Positions 42,616 through 51,716 of a stretch of 64,000 nucleotides of DNA are shown here, piece by piece. Position 1 is the first letter of the stretch, and every line of letters begins with the position of its first letter. The DNA comes from DATBFG01 sp036558645 (GTDB lineage: Bacteria; Acidobacteriota; Terriglobia; Terriglobales; Acidobacteriaceae). The DNA is taken from assembly GCA_036558645.1 (NCBI GenBank), contig DATBFG010000002.1, positions 5,578-69,577 on the forward strand, read 5' to 3'. A program made the position numbers and the translations under genes. The notes beneath the pieces were generated by a model, which saw nothing but the letters and a program-made list of their open reading frames with translations, searched no databases and was not told the origin of the DNA.

Positions 42616-43215
42616 TCAATTTCCGTTTGGCCGGGTACGGATCAGCGACAGGAATTCAGTACGAGTCTCCTGCTCGTTGCGGAAGCAGCCAAGCATCGAC
42701 GATGTGACGGCAGCGGAATGTTGCTTCTCCACGCCTCTCATCATCATGCATAGATGGCGCGCCTCGATCACTACGCCAACGCCCTGTGGCTCGATAGCCC
42801 TTTGGATCGTTTCTGCAATCTGTGTGGTAAGGCGCTCCTGAATCTGCAGACGCCGTGAAAAGATTTCGATCAGGCGCGGAATTTTGCTCAATCCGATCAC
42901 CTTCCCATTCGGGATATAGGCGACATGCACCTTTCCGAAAAACGGAAGCATGTGGTGCTCGCAAAGGCTGAACATCTCGACATCTTTCACAATCACCATT
43001 TCGTCATAGCTGACGGTGAATAGTGCCTTCTTCAACATGGCTTCCGGATCTTCGTTGTACCCGCGGGTCAAAAACTGTAGCGCTTTTCGCATGCGCTCTG
43101 GAGTTTTCGACAAGCCCTCGCGCGTGGGGTCCTCCCCCAGGCGCACGATAAACTCGCGCAGCAACTCTTCAAAAGTCGCTCCAGTCAGAGTTGTCGGTTC
43201 GACGGTTGGTTTCAT
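42616..43215 (-). CDS. folE: GTP cyclohydrolase I
   Basis: A 199-residue type I enzyme with EDPTREGLSKTPERMRKAL, the zinc site SLCEHHMLPFFGKVHVAYIP, the catalytic histidine region and the second zinc cysteine in RHLCMMMRGVEKQ. It converts GTP to dihydroneopterin triphosphate, the entry to folate, biopterin and queuosine. It lies 24 bases after the stop of a PTPS gene, so the next step is encoded in the same transcript. Confidence 0.95.
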   Translation of the reverse strand: MKPTVEPTTLTGATFEELLREFIVRLGEDPTREGLSKTPERMRKALQFLTRGYNEDPEAMLKKALFTVSYDEMVIVKDVEMFSLCEHHMLPFFGKVHVAYIPNGKVIGLSKIPRLIEIFSRRLQIQERLTTQIAETIQRAIEPQGVGVVIEARHLCMMMRGVEKQHSAAVTSSMLGCFRNEQETRTEFLSLIRTRPNGN

Positions 43216-43239
43216 GTCTTTTATTCCTGAAACGAAAAC

Positions 43240-43662
43240 TCAGCAACGCGTCTCAGCGTCGCCGGCATATTCAAAGCTGTTCATCATGGTCTCTTCGAGT
43301 CGCACCTTTTCCAGATGAGCTTTGGTAATTCCCTGCTGCAAAATTTTGTAGATCACGGTACTCAAATTTTCGGTGGTCGGAACACATTTGAGAAATTCCG
43401 GCAGCACGTTTAGATTGTTCGCATCGAATCGCTCCACGATCTCGCTGTGTACAAAGTCGTCCAAATCCACCAAGTTACAAACCATGCCGGTTTGCTGATC
43501 GACCTGGCCGCTTACCGTGACCTCGAGCACATAATTGTGCCCATGACCATATGGATTGTTACATTTGCCATAGGTTACAAGGTTTTCTTGAGCTGACAGC
43601 TCATCGCTATGGAGCCGATGAGACGCGCTGAACATGTAGCGCCGCGTAAGGTAGGCTTTCAT
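43240..43662 (-). CDS. PTPS-family paralogue lacking the catalytic histidine
   Basis: A 140-residue 6-pyruvoyltetrahydropterin synthase homologue. Zinc ligands are His15 (FSASH) and His40/His42; the catalytic cysteine is Cys34 in GKCNNPYGHGHNY, giving the C-x5-HGH spacing of biopterin-type (PTPS-II) enzymes. The substrate-anchoring glutamate is in RLEET. But the Asp-His pair of the triad reads FDANN (Asp80, Ala81), so the catalytic His is missing. Its start overlaps the stop of the other paralogue (ATGA), suggesting they are made in equal amounts, perhaps as one complex. Confidence 0.88.
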   Translation of the reverse strand: MKAYLTRRYMFSASHRLHSDELSAQENLVTYGKCNNPYGHGHNYVLEVTVSGQVDQQTGMVCNLVDLDDFVHSEIVERFDANNLNVLPEFLKCVPTTENLSTVIYKILQQGITKAHLEKVRLEETMMNSFEYAGDAETRC

Positions 43663-44069
43663 TCCTCTCCGTAGAAATCGACAAAAAGATCGGGGGTCTC
43701 ATAAACCCGCACACGATGCAACCGCGCAGTCTTTAGCTTCGGTATGAGACGCTGCCAGATGGAGATCGCCAGGTTCTCCGTTGTGGGGATCCGCTCCGCG
43801 AACTCCGGCACTTCCTTGTTCAGGAAGCGATGATCCATCACATCGAGGACTTCGCGATTAAGAATTTCTTTCAACTGCTTCAGATCAACCACGAACCCCG
43901 AACGTGGATCGACTTCACCCTTCACCGTCACTTCGAGCGTGTAGTTGTGCCCGTGTCCGTTCGGGTTATTGCACTTGCCGAAGATGCGCTGATTCTCCTC
44001 CGGTGAGAGTTTCGGATTGTGATAATAGTGCGAAGCGGAGAACTCAGCTTTTCGCGTCAAATAAAGCAT
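43659..44069 (-). CDS. 6-pyruvoyltetrahydropterin synthase (PTPS-II type)
   Basis: A 136-residue enzyme with His14 in FSASH, Cys33 in GKCNNPNGHGHNY, zinc His39/His41, the intact Asp79-His80 pair in VMDHRFLN and the substrate glutamate in VYETPD. The C-x5-HGH spacing and the wider sequence match animal PTPS more than bacterial QueD (C-x3-HGH). The expected reaction is dihydroneopterin triphosphate to 6-pyruvoyltetrahydropterin. It is followed by its paralogue (4-base overlap), folE and an SDR. Confidence 0.9.
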   Translation of the reverse strand: MLYLTRKAEFSASHYYHNPKLSPEENQRIFGKCNNPNGHGHNYTLEVTVKGEVDPRSGFVVDLKQLKEILNREVLDVMDHRFLNKEVPEFAERIPTTENLAISIWQRLIPKLKTARLHRVRVYETPDLFVDFYGEE

Positions 44070-44092
44070 TCATGCCTCAAAATGTTTGGTTT

Positions 44093-45217
44093 CTACCTGG
44101 GTATGCCGGCAATCCGCGGCTCCGCCTCTCCGTGGTTTCTTTGGTTTTCTTCTGGCGAGATCGAGTCCGCCCGAGATGCTGGCCTGTCCTTAGAATCCGC
44201 GCCATAGGTGCGGCCCTTCCAGTTCACAATTCCGGTTGCATGCGCCAGCCTTGAGCGCATCAACAGATAGCTGAAGACCGGCAATCCGAAAACAGAGAGC
44301 ACGCTAGCGCGCCATCCGAAATGTGCCCGGCGAGTCCGCCTCAGCAACATGCCGTATAAGATGGCAAAAGCCGTTGCCAGGACGACTCCGACTTGTAGTC
44401 GCTGATGCAAAAACGCGCGCACGGAGAGACCCGCCGTTCCAATAATCAGCAGGAACTCAATCAAACGAAGTGCCGCCAAACGTATCGCAGCCGGAAACAG
44501 TAAAACCAAATTCTTCGTCCATCCGTCGCGCAAGTGCGCGAAACTTCGGTACATCCTGGTTTTGACCGCATCTCCGCCATAACGGAAGCTTATGCGATAA
44601 CCCGCACTCTTGATGCCGCGCGCGAGCGCCACATCTTCCAACAAACTATCGGCTACACCCACATGTCCACCAACACTCTCATACGCTTTGCGGGAGATCA
44701 GGATGTACTGACCGTTCGCCGCTGCAATCCGAGACTTTGGGTTGGATACCTGGCTGGGTGGATAGGAGGTCGCAAGTTCGCTGAAAATCACCGCCATCAC
44801 CAGCTTTTCCGACCATCCAACCACGATCTGCTCCGGCGAGAAAGACAGTAAGTCTGCCTTACGTTGAATGGCCTCGGCCAAGCTTCGCGAGAGCGACCCC
44901 GGGAGGTGGATCGTATCAGCGTCTGTGAACAGAAACCAAACTCCGCGGGCTTTCTTCACGCCTGTCGCGAGTGCGTTGTTCTTCCCGCTCCAGCCGGGTG
45001 GAACCGGATCTGCATCGACAACCCGTACGCCGGGAAACGATTGCGCTATCTCCGCCGTACGATCCTCGGAATGATCGTTGACAACAATGATTTCGTGGCG
45101 AACCCCAACCTGCTCGACCAGTGACTTGAGGCACGCCTCCAGATTAGCCTCCTCGTTCCGCGCTGGAACAATGACGGAGACTACAGGTGGCCCGGAATAG
45201 ATGGACATTTCCGCCAT
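44093..45217 (-). CDS. Family 2 glycosyltransferase with C-terminal membrane helices
   Basis: A 374-residue enzyme. The GT2 domain shows SVIVPARNEEANLEACL, a DHSEDRT loop, GWSGKNNALATG, the metal motif FTDADT and LEDVALARGIK. The C-terminal third has about four membrane helices, as in HpnB-like and carotenoid/hopanoid glycosyltransferases. It adds sugar to a lipid acceptor at the inner membrane. It is first in the pteridine operon with 23 bases to the next gene; it may glycosylate an unrelated lipid or, more speculatively, a pterin. Confidence 0.8.
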   Translation of the reverse strand: MAEMSIYSGPPVVSVIVPARNEEANLEACLKSLVEQVGVRHEIIVVNDHSEDRTAEIAQSFPGVRVVDADPVPPGWSGKNNALATGVKKARGVWFLFTDADTIHLPGSLSRSLAEAIQRKADLLSFSPEQIVVGWSEKLVMAVIFSELATSYPPSQVSNPKSRIAAANGQYILISRKAYESVGGHVGVADSLLEDVALARGIKSAGYRISFRYGGDAVKTRMYRSFAHLRDGWTKNLVLLFPAAIRLAALRLIEFLLIIGTAGLSVRAFLHQRLQVGVVLATAFAILYGMLLRRTRRAHFGWRASVLSVFGLPVFSYLLMRSRLAHATGIVNWKGRTYGADSKDRPASRADSISPEENQRNHGEAEPRIAGIPR

Positions 45218-45242
45218 ATAGCGAATCTATTATTATAGCTGC

Positions 45243-45731
45243 GTGAGACGCACCGTTATTCTCCTCAGCCTCCTACTGCTTGTGGGCAGCGGCTGTTACC
45301 GCGGTTCGCGGCCGCCGCGCATCGGCAGCGCCGCCCCCGATTTCACGGTGCAGGATGCCGATCGCAAAGTCAGCCTGAACGAGTTAAAAGGAAAAATTGT
45401 TGTCTTGAACTTCTGGGCTACGTGGTGCCCTCCCTGTATTGAGGAAATGCCCTCCTTGGTGCGAATGCAGCAGCAACTCCGTCCCAAGGGCGTGGAAGTG
45501 TTAGCCATCAGTATCGATGTCGATGAGGCTGCTTATCATAAGTTCGTGAAGGAACACGGAGTCGACCTGCTTACTGTGCGCGATCCCGACCAGAAGAGCA
45601 GTACGCTGTATGGATCGTACAAATGGCCCGAAACTTACATCATCGATCGCGACGGCATTCTGCGCCGCAAATTCGTCGGACCGGTCGATTGGAATACGCC
45701 TGAGATTACCGACTTTCTGAACAAACTGTAG
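45243..45731 (+). CDS. TlpA/ResA-like thioredoxin lipoprotein
   Basis: A 162-residue exported thiol-disulfide protein: lipobox VGSGC, APDFTVQDADRKVSLNELKG, the redox motif FWATWCPPCIEEMP, the cis-proline segment KWPETYIIDRDG. It likely keeps periplasmic cysteines reduced, as in cytochrome c maturation. GTG start; it is divergent from the glycosyltransferase with only 25 bases between, so promoters overlap. Confidence 0.87.
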   Translation: MRRTVILLSLLLLVGSGCYRGSRPPRIGSAAPDFTVQDADRKVSLNELKGKIVVLNFWATWCPPCIEEMPSLVRMQQQLRPKGVEVLAISIDVDEAAYHKFVKEHGVDLLTVRDPDQKSSTLYGSYKWPETYIIDRDGILRRKFVGPVDWNTPEITDFLNKL

Positions 45732-45834
45732 CAACAGCTTCAGTTGTTATCACCTGGGCAACAACCAGTTTCATCTCTTGCACATTCTGCCTCTCCGCAA
45801 CCAGCTCTCATCATCTCTTCTAAAATGAAGTTCA

Positions 45835-46902
45835 ATGAAAACTTGGGACGTCATCATTGTTGGCGGCGGCATCATTGGCCTTTCACTGTCCATTGCTTTG
45901 CGTAAACGAAATGTCAGCGTGCTGGTTGTCGAGCGAGGAGAACCTGGGCGCGAAGCTTCGCATGCGGCCGCCGGAATGCTCGCAGACTGCACACTCGAGA
46001 CCCCGGCCGCCCTGCAGGAACTGGCCACCGCCAGCGCGGCGATGTATCCCGAATTTGTCCACGGATTGCAGGATGAATCGGGCGTGAATGTCGACCTCCG
46101 TAGTGACGGAACGATTCTCTTCCCTGCGCCACAGGATTTTGAAAGGCTTGCTGGGTTTTGTGCCGAGCATTTTCCCCCAGCACCCTTGGCCGACATGGAA
46201 CCCGGGATTTCCGACCCGGGCCGAAAGGCGGCATATCTGAAGGAACGCAGCGTTGACCCGCGAGGCCTGGTAGCGGCAGCGCTGAAGGCAGCCCGACATC
46301 GCGGTGTCGATATTTCATCCGGGACAACGGTTCAGAAGTTGTGCATCGTCGATGGACGTGTTAGCGGGGTAGAAACAGACAAGACCAGGTACACGGCACC
46401 GGTAGTGGTGAATTGCGCGGGAGCATGGTCCGGTTCGTGGCCGCCCCGCAAGCTTCCGACTCGTCCGGTAAAGGGGCAGATGTTTGCCTTAATAGGAGGT
46501 CCACCAAACCTTCCAAGGCACGTCATCCGAACCGATGAAGTTTATCTGGTCCCGAGAAGCAATGGACGAGTCCTTGTCGGAACGACCTTGGAGGAAGCTG
46601 GATTCGACAAACACACCGACCCGCCGGTGATCCAGCGCCTGTGCCAAGCCGCGATTCGACTCTTCCCTGCTTTGTCGCAGGCGCGCATGCACGAAAGCTG
46701 GGCGGGATTGAGGCCGGGGACTTCGGATGGTCTGCCGATTCTGGGAGCGACTGACACGCCCGGGTACTTCGTTGCCACAGGCCACTTTCGCGATGGCATC
46801 CTCCTGGCGCCGATTACCGCGGAGATCATGGCGGATGAGGTGACAGGCAAGGCGTCGCAGCACGATATCGCAGCATTCTCACCACAGCGCTTTGGAGGCT
46901 GA
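45835..46902 (+). CDS. thiO: Glycine oxidase-type FAD amine oxidase (ThiO-like)
   Basis: A 355-residue D-amino acid/glycine oxidase fold: VIIVGGGIIGLSLSIAL for FAD, HAAAGMLA, then VVNCAGAWS, the substrate region GQMFALIG, LVPRSNGRVLVGTT, WAGLRPGTSDGLPILG and ATGHFRDGILLAP. ThiO makes iminoglycine for thiamine thiazole. No thiS, thiG or thiE is nearby, so a general glycine or sarcosine oxidase role remains possible. Confidence 0.8.
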   Translation: MKTWDVIIVGGGIIGLSLSIALRKRNVSVLVVERGEPGREASHAAAGMLADCTLETPAALQELATASAAMYPEFVHGLQDESGVNVDLRSDGTILFPAPQDFERLAGFCAEHFPPAPLADMEPGISDPGRKAAYLKERSVDPRGLVAAALKAARHRGVDISSGTTVQKLCIVDGRVSGVETDKTRYTAPVVVNCAGAWSGSWPPRKLPTRPVKGQMFALIGGPPNLPRHVIRTDEVYLVPRSNGRVLVGTTLEEAGFDKHTDPPVIQRLCQAAIRLFPALSQARMHESWAGLRPGTSDGLPILGATDTPGYFVATGHFRDGILLAPITAEIMADEVTGKASQHDIAAFSPQRFGG

Positions 46903-46918
46903 ATCTGGGTTCAGCCTC
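46895..46918. terminator. Hairpin overlapping the thiO stop codon
   Basis: GAGGCTGAA (46895-46903) and TTCAGCCTC (46910-46918) pair perfectly over a 6-base loop. It sits between two convergent genes and could serve both, although no T-tract is present. Confidence 0.45.
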
Positions 46919-46981
46919 GCCAGCGCTGCCCAAGCTTCTCTGGCGTCTTGGAGCGATCCCGGCAACCCAGTCGTACAAACG

Positions 46982-48334
46982 TCAGGGAGCGATCTCAAAC
47001 GCGATGCCACATCCATTGGGATCGGGGATACAACTCGTGCCATCGCCGCCAACCAGGGTCGTCCCAAAGAGATTGCCTGCGTTATCCAAGGTGGGCGCAT
47101 TGGGCTCCCAGCCATCGGCGCCAGCGGTGAAGTTGTAGAGCACCGTCTCCGACCAGCCGCCGGTCACGGGGCTTAGCTTGTAGATGCCACCGCAGTTCGA
47201 CGGGCAACCTTGGGCCGCACTGCTAAACGCTCCATAGAGGTTGCCGGCGGCGTCCAAAGTCGGCGAATACACCGGATCCAAGCCGTCGCCAGTGTTGTGA
47301 AACTGATAGATGACGTGTCCTAGCCATCCGCCACCCGCCACCGGCGAGAACTCGAACACGGTTCCGCAACCAAACCCATGCAGACAATTCTTGTCTCCTC
47401 CGAACTGGGTCACTCCGAAGACATTTCCTTGTGCATCCACGGTGAGTCCTGCCGGACCGGAGCCATCGCCGTGCCCAGTGAAATCGTGCACTACATGCTG
47501 CACAAATCCAGAGCCATTCGAGGATAAAGCAATCACCGCACCGCAACCGGCGCTGCCGCCGCACAATCCACCGGTGATACCGCCCTGCGAAGTTGCAACA
47601 TACAGGGTTCCGCCTGCGTCAATCGTTATGTCCCAGGCGCGTCCGCCATCGGGGCCATTGGTAAAGGGGTGGATTCCCTTAAACGTGTATCCGCCAGAGC
47701 CGTTGGGCGATAACTGAAAGACGCCGCCAACATTGCGCGGGCCCCCGAGATTGGCTGTGCCGTAAAGATTTCCGCTGCCGTCGAACGCGAGGCGGGTGGT
47801 GGGTAAGTATCCATCTAATCTGCCCTTGAACTGGTACAGAGTTGTTTCCGTCCAAGTACCGCTCAGGGTTGGCGACAACTTGAAAACGACCCCACAACCT
47901 GGCGCCACGCCGCTTCCGCATCTGGAGTTTCCGGTGTAGCCGCCCGCCTCGGCAGTGCCGTAAAGATTCCCGGACTCATCAAAGATTACCCCCGCAACCG
48001 GCTCGGCTCCGTCGGGCCCTCCTGTGAAGTCGTAAATCGATTTTTCCGTCCAGCCTCCGTGACCATCGGGCGAGAGTTCAAAAACGTTGCCGCATCCGAT
48101 CGAATGGCAATTCCCCCCAATCAAACCGCCGGCGAAATTGGTTCCAAAGTAGTTGCCGTTACTGTCGCCGACCAGAGCCCCCGATGGGTTTGCCCCGTCT
48201 TCGTTGCCCGTGAAAGTGTACAGGGTTGTTTCGGTCTGAGCGTTGACCAAGGGCGCAGGCGCAGTGGCTAAGGCAAGCAGCGCCGTGATGTCGAAGCAGA
48301 GAGTTTTTAGCAGGGCGTTATTTCGGAGTCGCAT
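46982..48334 (-). CDS. Secreted GloVer-repeat protein
   Basis: About 450 residues. After a signal peptide (ending PAPLVNAQT) the chain repeats units of the form LYTFTG..DGANPSGALVGDSNGNYFGT, FELSPDGHGGWTEKSIYDF and so on, the 'choice-of-anchor tandem repeat GloVer' architecture frequent in Acidobacteria. Paired cysteines occur in several units (CGNVF, GCGVVF). The start ATG 48334 has GAGG 4 bases before it; a 56-codon longer frame is rejected. A beta-propeller on the cell surface is likely; function unknown. Confidence 0.78.
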   Translation of the reverse strand: MRLRNNALLKTLCFDITALLALATAPAPLVNAQTETTLYTFTGNEDGANPSGALVGDSNGNYFGTNFAGGLIGGNCHSIGCGNVFELSPDGHGGWTEKSIYDFTGGPDGAEPVAGVIFDESGNLYGTAEAGGYTGNSRCGSGVAPGCGVVFKLSPTLSGTWTETTLYQFKGRLDGYLPTTRLAFDGSGNLYGTANLGGPRNVGGVFQLSPNGSGGYTFKGIHPFTNGPDGGRAWDITIDAGGTLYVATSQGGITGGLCGGSAGCGAVIALSSNGSGFVQHVVHDFTGHGDGSGPAGLTVDAQGNVFGVTQFGGDKNCLHGFGCGTVFEFSPVAGGGWLGHVIYQFHNTGDGLDPVYSPTLDAAGNLYGAFSSAAQGCPSNCGGIYKLSPVTGGWSETVLYNFTAGADGWEPNAPTLDNAGNLFGTTLVGGDGTSCIPDPNGCGIAFEIAP

Positions 48335-48593
48335 AGATCCTCGCGTTGCAATCAAGTCCACAAATAACGTGGGTGGAGAAACAACGTAGCGGCGGAGAAC
48401 GCGTAGGCACATCAAAAAACGCTGGTAAAGTACCACACATCTGAGCGCACTAACAATGGAGATAATTATTCTCAGGTCATGAGCCAGGATTCTCCCTACC
48501 AAGGGGGCAACCTCCGAACTTATCCCGATCAGTTACAATTCGCAGTCGCGATTCCGATCCTGACTTGCACCCTTTTCAACGAGAGGTGATGTT

Positions 48594-49043
48594 ATGGCGG
48601 AGGTACTGGCTTCCTCACAAACAAACCGCACCATACCCGCTCTCCTCAAACTGGCCATCGTCACGTGTTTTCTGCGCGCGGCGTGGGATCTGGTCGAAGT
48701 CATTCCCTTGATGGGATATGTCTTCTCGGGCCGCATCAGTTCTCCGTGGTTCATTTACTTTCTGATTTTCGAAGCGATCGCTTGGGTCATCATTGCCACC
48801 GCCATGTGGAAGCTGCACGAATGGTCGCGTCTGGCTGCGATGATTTTGGCCGGGCTACTGTTGATCATGGGCGGGCGAGGCTTGATCCTGATGATGATGC
48901 ACCGCAGCTCGGATGCGGAGAACTATGCGCTGGTTCTCACATTTATTTTGGTCGACTTCTTCGTCATCGCCTATCTTGCCCAACCTAAAGTCAAGGAGTT
49001 GTTTGAGCCGAGACCCACTCAACAGGCAGCCATCTCCAAGTGA
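48594..49043 (+). CDS. Four-helix membrane protein
   Basis: A 149-residue integral membrane protein with helices near residues 15-45, 50-72, 78-102 and 110-130. The motif YFLIFEAIAWVIIATAMWKL is the clearest segment. GAGGTGATGTT lies immediately upstream of the ATG. I do not recognise the family. It is 94 bases upstream of the ABC ATPase and may be co-transcribed. Confidence 0.6.
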   Translation: MAEVLASSQTNRTIPALLKLAIVTCFLRAAWDLVEVIPLMGYVFSGRISSPWFIYFLIFEAIAWVIIATAMWKLHEWSRLAAMILAGLLLIMGGRGLILMMMHRSSDAENYALVLTFILVDFFVIAYLAQPKVKELFEPRPTQQAAISK

Positions 49044-49137
49044 ACGCTAGAAACTCCATTTGCACCGTACATTCCAGATTTCTGGAACTTTTGTTAAGTG
49101 TTAAACGTTCCTCATGCATAACCAGTCTGGAGGCTGA

Positions 49138-50019
49138 TTGAAACTCGTTATCGAGAACGTAAGCAAAAGTTACGACAAAAAGACCTGGGCGCTGAAAAAC
49201 TTCAGTCTCGAGCTAGCGCCCGGTGTGCTGGGGCTGCTAGGTCCGAATGGAGCTGGGAAGTCCACGTTGATGAGTATTCTTGCCACCATTACTCGAGCAA
49301 GCGAAGGCCGGGTTATGTGGAATGGCACCGACATCGCCTCCAATCCGGACGCGTTACGAAATGTTCTTGGATACCTGCCGCAGGATTTCGGCATCTACCC
49401 CAACTTAAACGCAGTTGAGTTCCTGGAGTACCTAGCCGCAGTCAAGGGACTGGATGCTGGGTCCACGAAAAGACGTATCGATGAACTGTTGACGCTAGTG
49501 AATCTCAGCGACGTTCGCAAACGACCACTTGGCGGATACTCCGGCGGAATGCGGCAACGAATCGGAATCGCACAAGCGCTGTTGAACGATCCGCAGTTGC
49601 TCATCGTCGACGAACCTACGGCTGGACTCGATCCCGAAGAGCGTGTGCGCTTCCGTAACCTGCTTTCCGAGCTGTCTGGCGAGCGCATCGTAATTCTCTC
49701 CACTCACATCGTTTCCGACGTAGAAGCAACCGCTACCGACATTGCGCTGATTTCCAAGGGAGTGCTGGTTGTTCATGCTTCTCCTGAAGGCTTGCTGCGC
49801 GGGGTAGAAGGCAATGTCTGGGAATGGGTGATTTCGAGCAGCGAGTTGAATTCGGTCCGGCAGCGATACCTCATCAGCGGCACGGTTCGGCGAGCAGATG
49901 GCGTACATGTTCGTCTGTTCGCTCCCGATCCGCCGAATGGCGCGCAACCGGTTGCGCCGACGCTGGAAGATGCATATCTCTTCAGTCTCTCGGCACAGCG
50001 CGCCGTGGTGCTCGCATGA
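49138..50019 (+). CDS. ABC transporter ATPase subunit
   Basis: A 293-residue ATPase of the ABC-2 export class: Walker A GLLGPNGAGKSTL, Q-loop LGYLPQDFGIYPNL, signature GGYSGGMRQRIGIA, Walker B LLIVDEPTAGLD, switch His in ILSTHIV. The last 90 residues form an extra C-terminal domain. Starts with TTG, GGAGG 4 bases before. Its stop overlaps the permease start (ATGA), so subunits are made together. The cargo is unknown. Confidence 0.9.
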   Translation: MKLVIENVSKSYDKKTWALKNFSLELAPGVLGLLGPNGAGKSTLMSILATITRASEGRVMWNGTDIASNPDALRNVLGYLPQDFGIYPNLNAVEFLEYLAAVKGLDAGSTKRRIDELLTLVNLSDVRKRPLGGYSGGMRQRIGIAQALLNDPQLLIVDEPTAGLDPEERVRFRNLLSELSGERIVILSTHIVSDVEATATDIALISKGVLVVHASPEGLLRGVEGNVWEWVISSSELNSVRQRYLISGTVRRADGVHVRLFAPDPPNGAQPVAPTLEDAYLFSLSAQRAVVLA

Positions 50020-51584
50020 ACCGCGGGCGCATTCTGTATCACCTGGTGAAGGCTGATTTCCTGCAGCGGGCACGTAGTTACAGCTTCCTGCTCACACTGG
50101 GTGGCGCTCTTTATATCGGTTACGCCATCATCACTGAGAAAGCGCAAGTGATGATCGGCGCTGGTTATCGCGGCGTCTACAACTCGGCTTGGGTCGGGGC
50201 CTTGATGACGATCAGCGCCTCGGTATTTCTGTCGCTAGCCGGCTTCTACATCGTAAAGAATTCTGTTGAACGCGATGTGCGCACGCGCGTAGGGCAGATT
50301 CTCGCTAGTACGCCGATCAACAAGAGCGTGTACACCATCGCCAAGATGATCAGCAACTTCACCGTGCTCATGGCAATGGTGGGAGTCCTGATGCTAGCGG
50401 CGCTCGGCATGCAATTGCTGCGCGCAGAGGACCTTCACATCTCTCCGTGGCAGCTCTGGTCTCCGTTCGTGCTTGCGGCAATGCCTGCTATGGCGGTCAC
50501 GGCGGCGTTGGCCATACTCTTTGAAACCATTCCATTACTTCGCGGCGGATTCGGAAATGTGGCCTACTTCTTTCTGTGGACCTTTGCCTTGGCAAGTGCG
50601 GCAATAGGCACCGACGACTTCATCGGCATGCGCGTGTTTCACGATTCCATGCAAGCTGCGTTATTTAAGGTCGACCGCTCAGCCGGACCGAATTTCGCCT
50701 TCACTATTGGCAATGAACGCGCTTATCGAACTCTCGTGTGGGAAGGAATCGAATGGACTCCGCGGATGCTAGCGATGCGGTTTGCCTGGGTATTGATTGC
50801 TGTTGCCCTCGCAGTAGCTGCAGCGGCTTTCTTCCACCGCTTTGATCCGGCATTCGAATCCGGGTGGATGAAACGACTCCGCAAGCAACAGAAGCGACCA
50901 GATGTTGAACCGCTGCTGTCTGCCGTTCCTGCTGCGATTTCCTCGCATGTACACCTTACTCCACTGGCAAGATCCGAGATGAGTACCCGCTTCGTGGCGT
51001 TGATCACCTCCGAATTTCGGCTGATGCTAAAGGGCCTGCGCTGGTGGTGGTATGCGGGCGCTGCCGGACTGTGGCTGGCAAGCTTGTTGTCGCGGGATGA
51101 GCATGCGCGTCAAATCTTCCTGCTTATCGCCTGGATCTGGCCAATATTGCTGTGGTCGAAGATGGGTTGCCGCGAGATGCAACACTCGACAGGTGCATTG
51201 ATCTTCTCTTCACCTTTGGCGCTCTTCCGACAGCTACCCGCGATCTGGGCAAGCGGAGTCATTCTGGCCGGCTTAACTGGAAGCGGGTTCGCCGTGCGAC
51301 TGCTCCTGAGCGGCGATTGGCAAGGCCTGCTGGCTTGGACCACCGCGGCATTGTTCATCCCTAGTCTCGCTTTGGGCCTAGGCGTCTGGAGTGGAAGCAG
51401 CAAGCCGTTCGAGGCTTTGTACGTATTCTGGTGGTATCTGGGCCCAGCGCATTTCACTCCCGGTATGGACTTCATGGGACTGACAACGGCTTCCCGTAAC
51501 ATTGCCCTCTATGCGTTGTTCACAGCAGTTCTGGTGATCGCATCCTACATGGGCAGATGGCGAAAGCTTGCTTATGCCCAATAG
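50016..51584 (+). CDS. ABC-2 type transporter permease
   Basis: About 522 residues and roughly twelve membrane helices, in two halves (about 1-270 and 330-522) joined by a soluble stretch with Pro/Lys/Arg (LRKQQKRPDVEP). The first half contains VERDVRTRVGQILASTPI, typical of ABC-2 permeases whose two halves repeat. It would form the membrane channel with the ATPase encoded just before it. A longer frame starting at 49824 lies wholly inside the ATPase gene and is not used. Confidence 0.85.
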   Translation: MNRGRILYHLVKADFLQRARSYSFLLTLGGALYIGYAIITEKAQVMIGAGYRGVYNSAWVGALMTISASVFLSLAGFYIVKNSVERDVRTRVGQILASTPINKSVYTIAKMISNFTVLMAMVGVLMLAALGMQLLRAEDLHISPWQLWSPFVLAAMPAMAVTAALAILFETIPLLRGGFGNVAYFFLWTFALASAAIGTDDFIGMRVFHDSMQAALFKVDRSAGPNFAFTIGNERAYRTLVWEGIEWTPRMLAMRFAWVLIAVALAVAAAAFFHRFDPAFESGWMKRLRKQQKRPDVEPLLSAVPAAISSHVHLTPLARSEMSTRFVALITSEFRLMLKGLRWWWYAGAAGLWLASLLSRDEHARQIFLLIAWIWPILLWSKMGCREMQHSTGALIFSSPLALFRQLPAIWASGVILAGLTGSGFAVRLLLSGDWQGLLAWTTAALFIPSLALGLGVWSGSSKPFEALYVFWWYLGPAHFTPGMDFMGLTTASRNIALYALFTAVLVIASYMGRWRKLAYAQ

Positions 51585-51716
51585 GGACACGAGGTGGACA
51601 TTTCCGGACCAGGTTCGTCGCTAGCACGGAACAGCTCCCGCCCGTTCCGGTATACTTAACCGTTTCACTGTTCACTTCCTCCAAGGTTCGCGCCCGTCGC
51701 GAGAAAGGGATATCGT

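Noticed and set aside
48449..48470. GAGATAATTATTCTC, a near-palindrome that recalls a Fur box
   Set aside because: The arms have mismatches, the half-site does not match those at 8968-9067, and no metal-related gene is adjacent.
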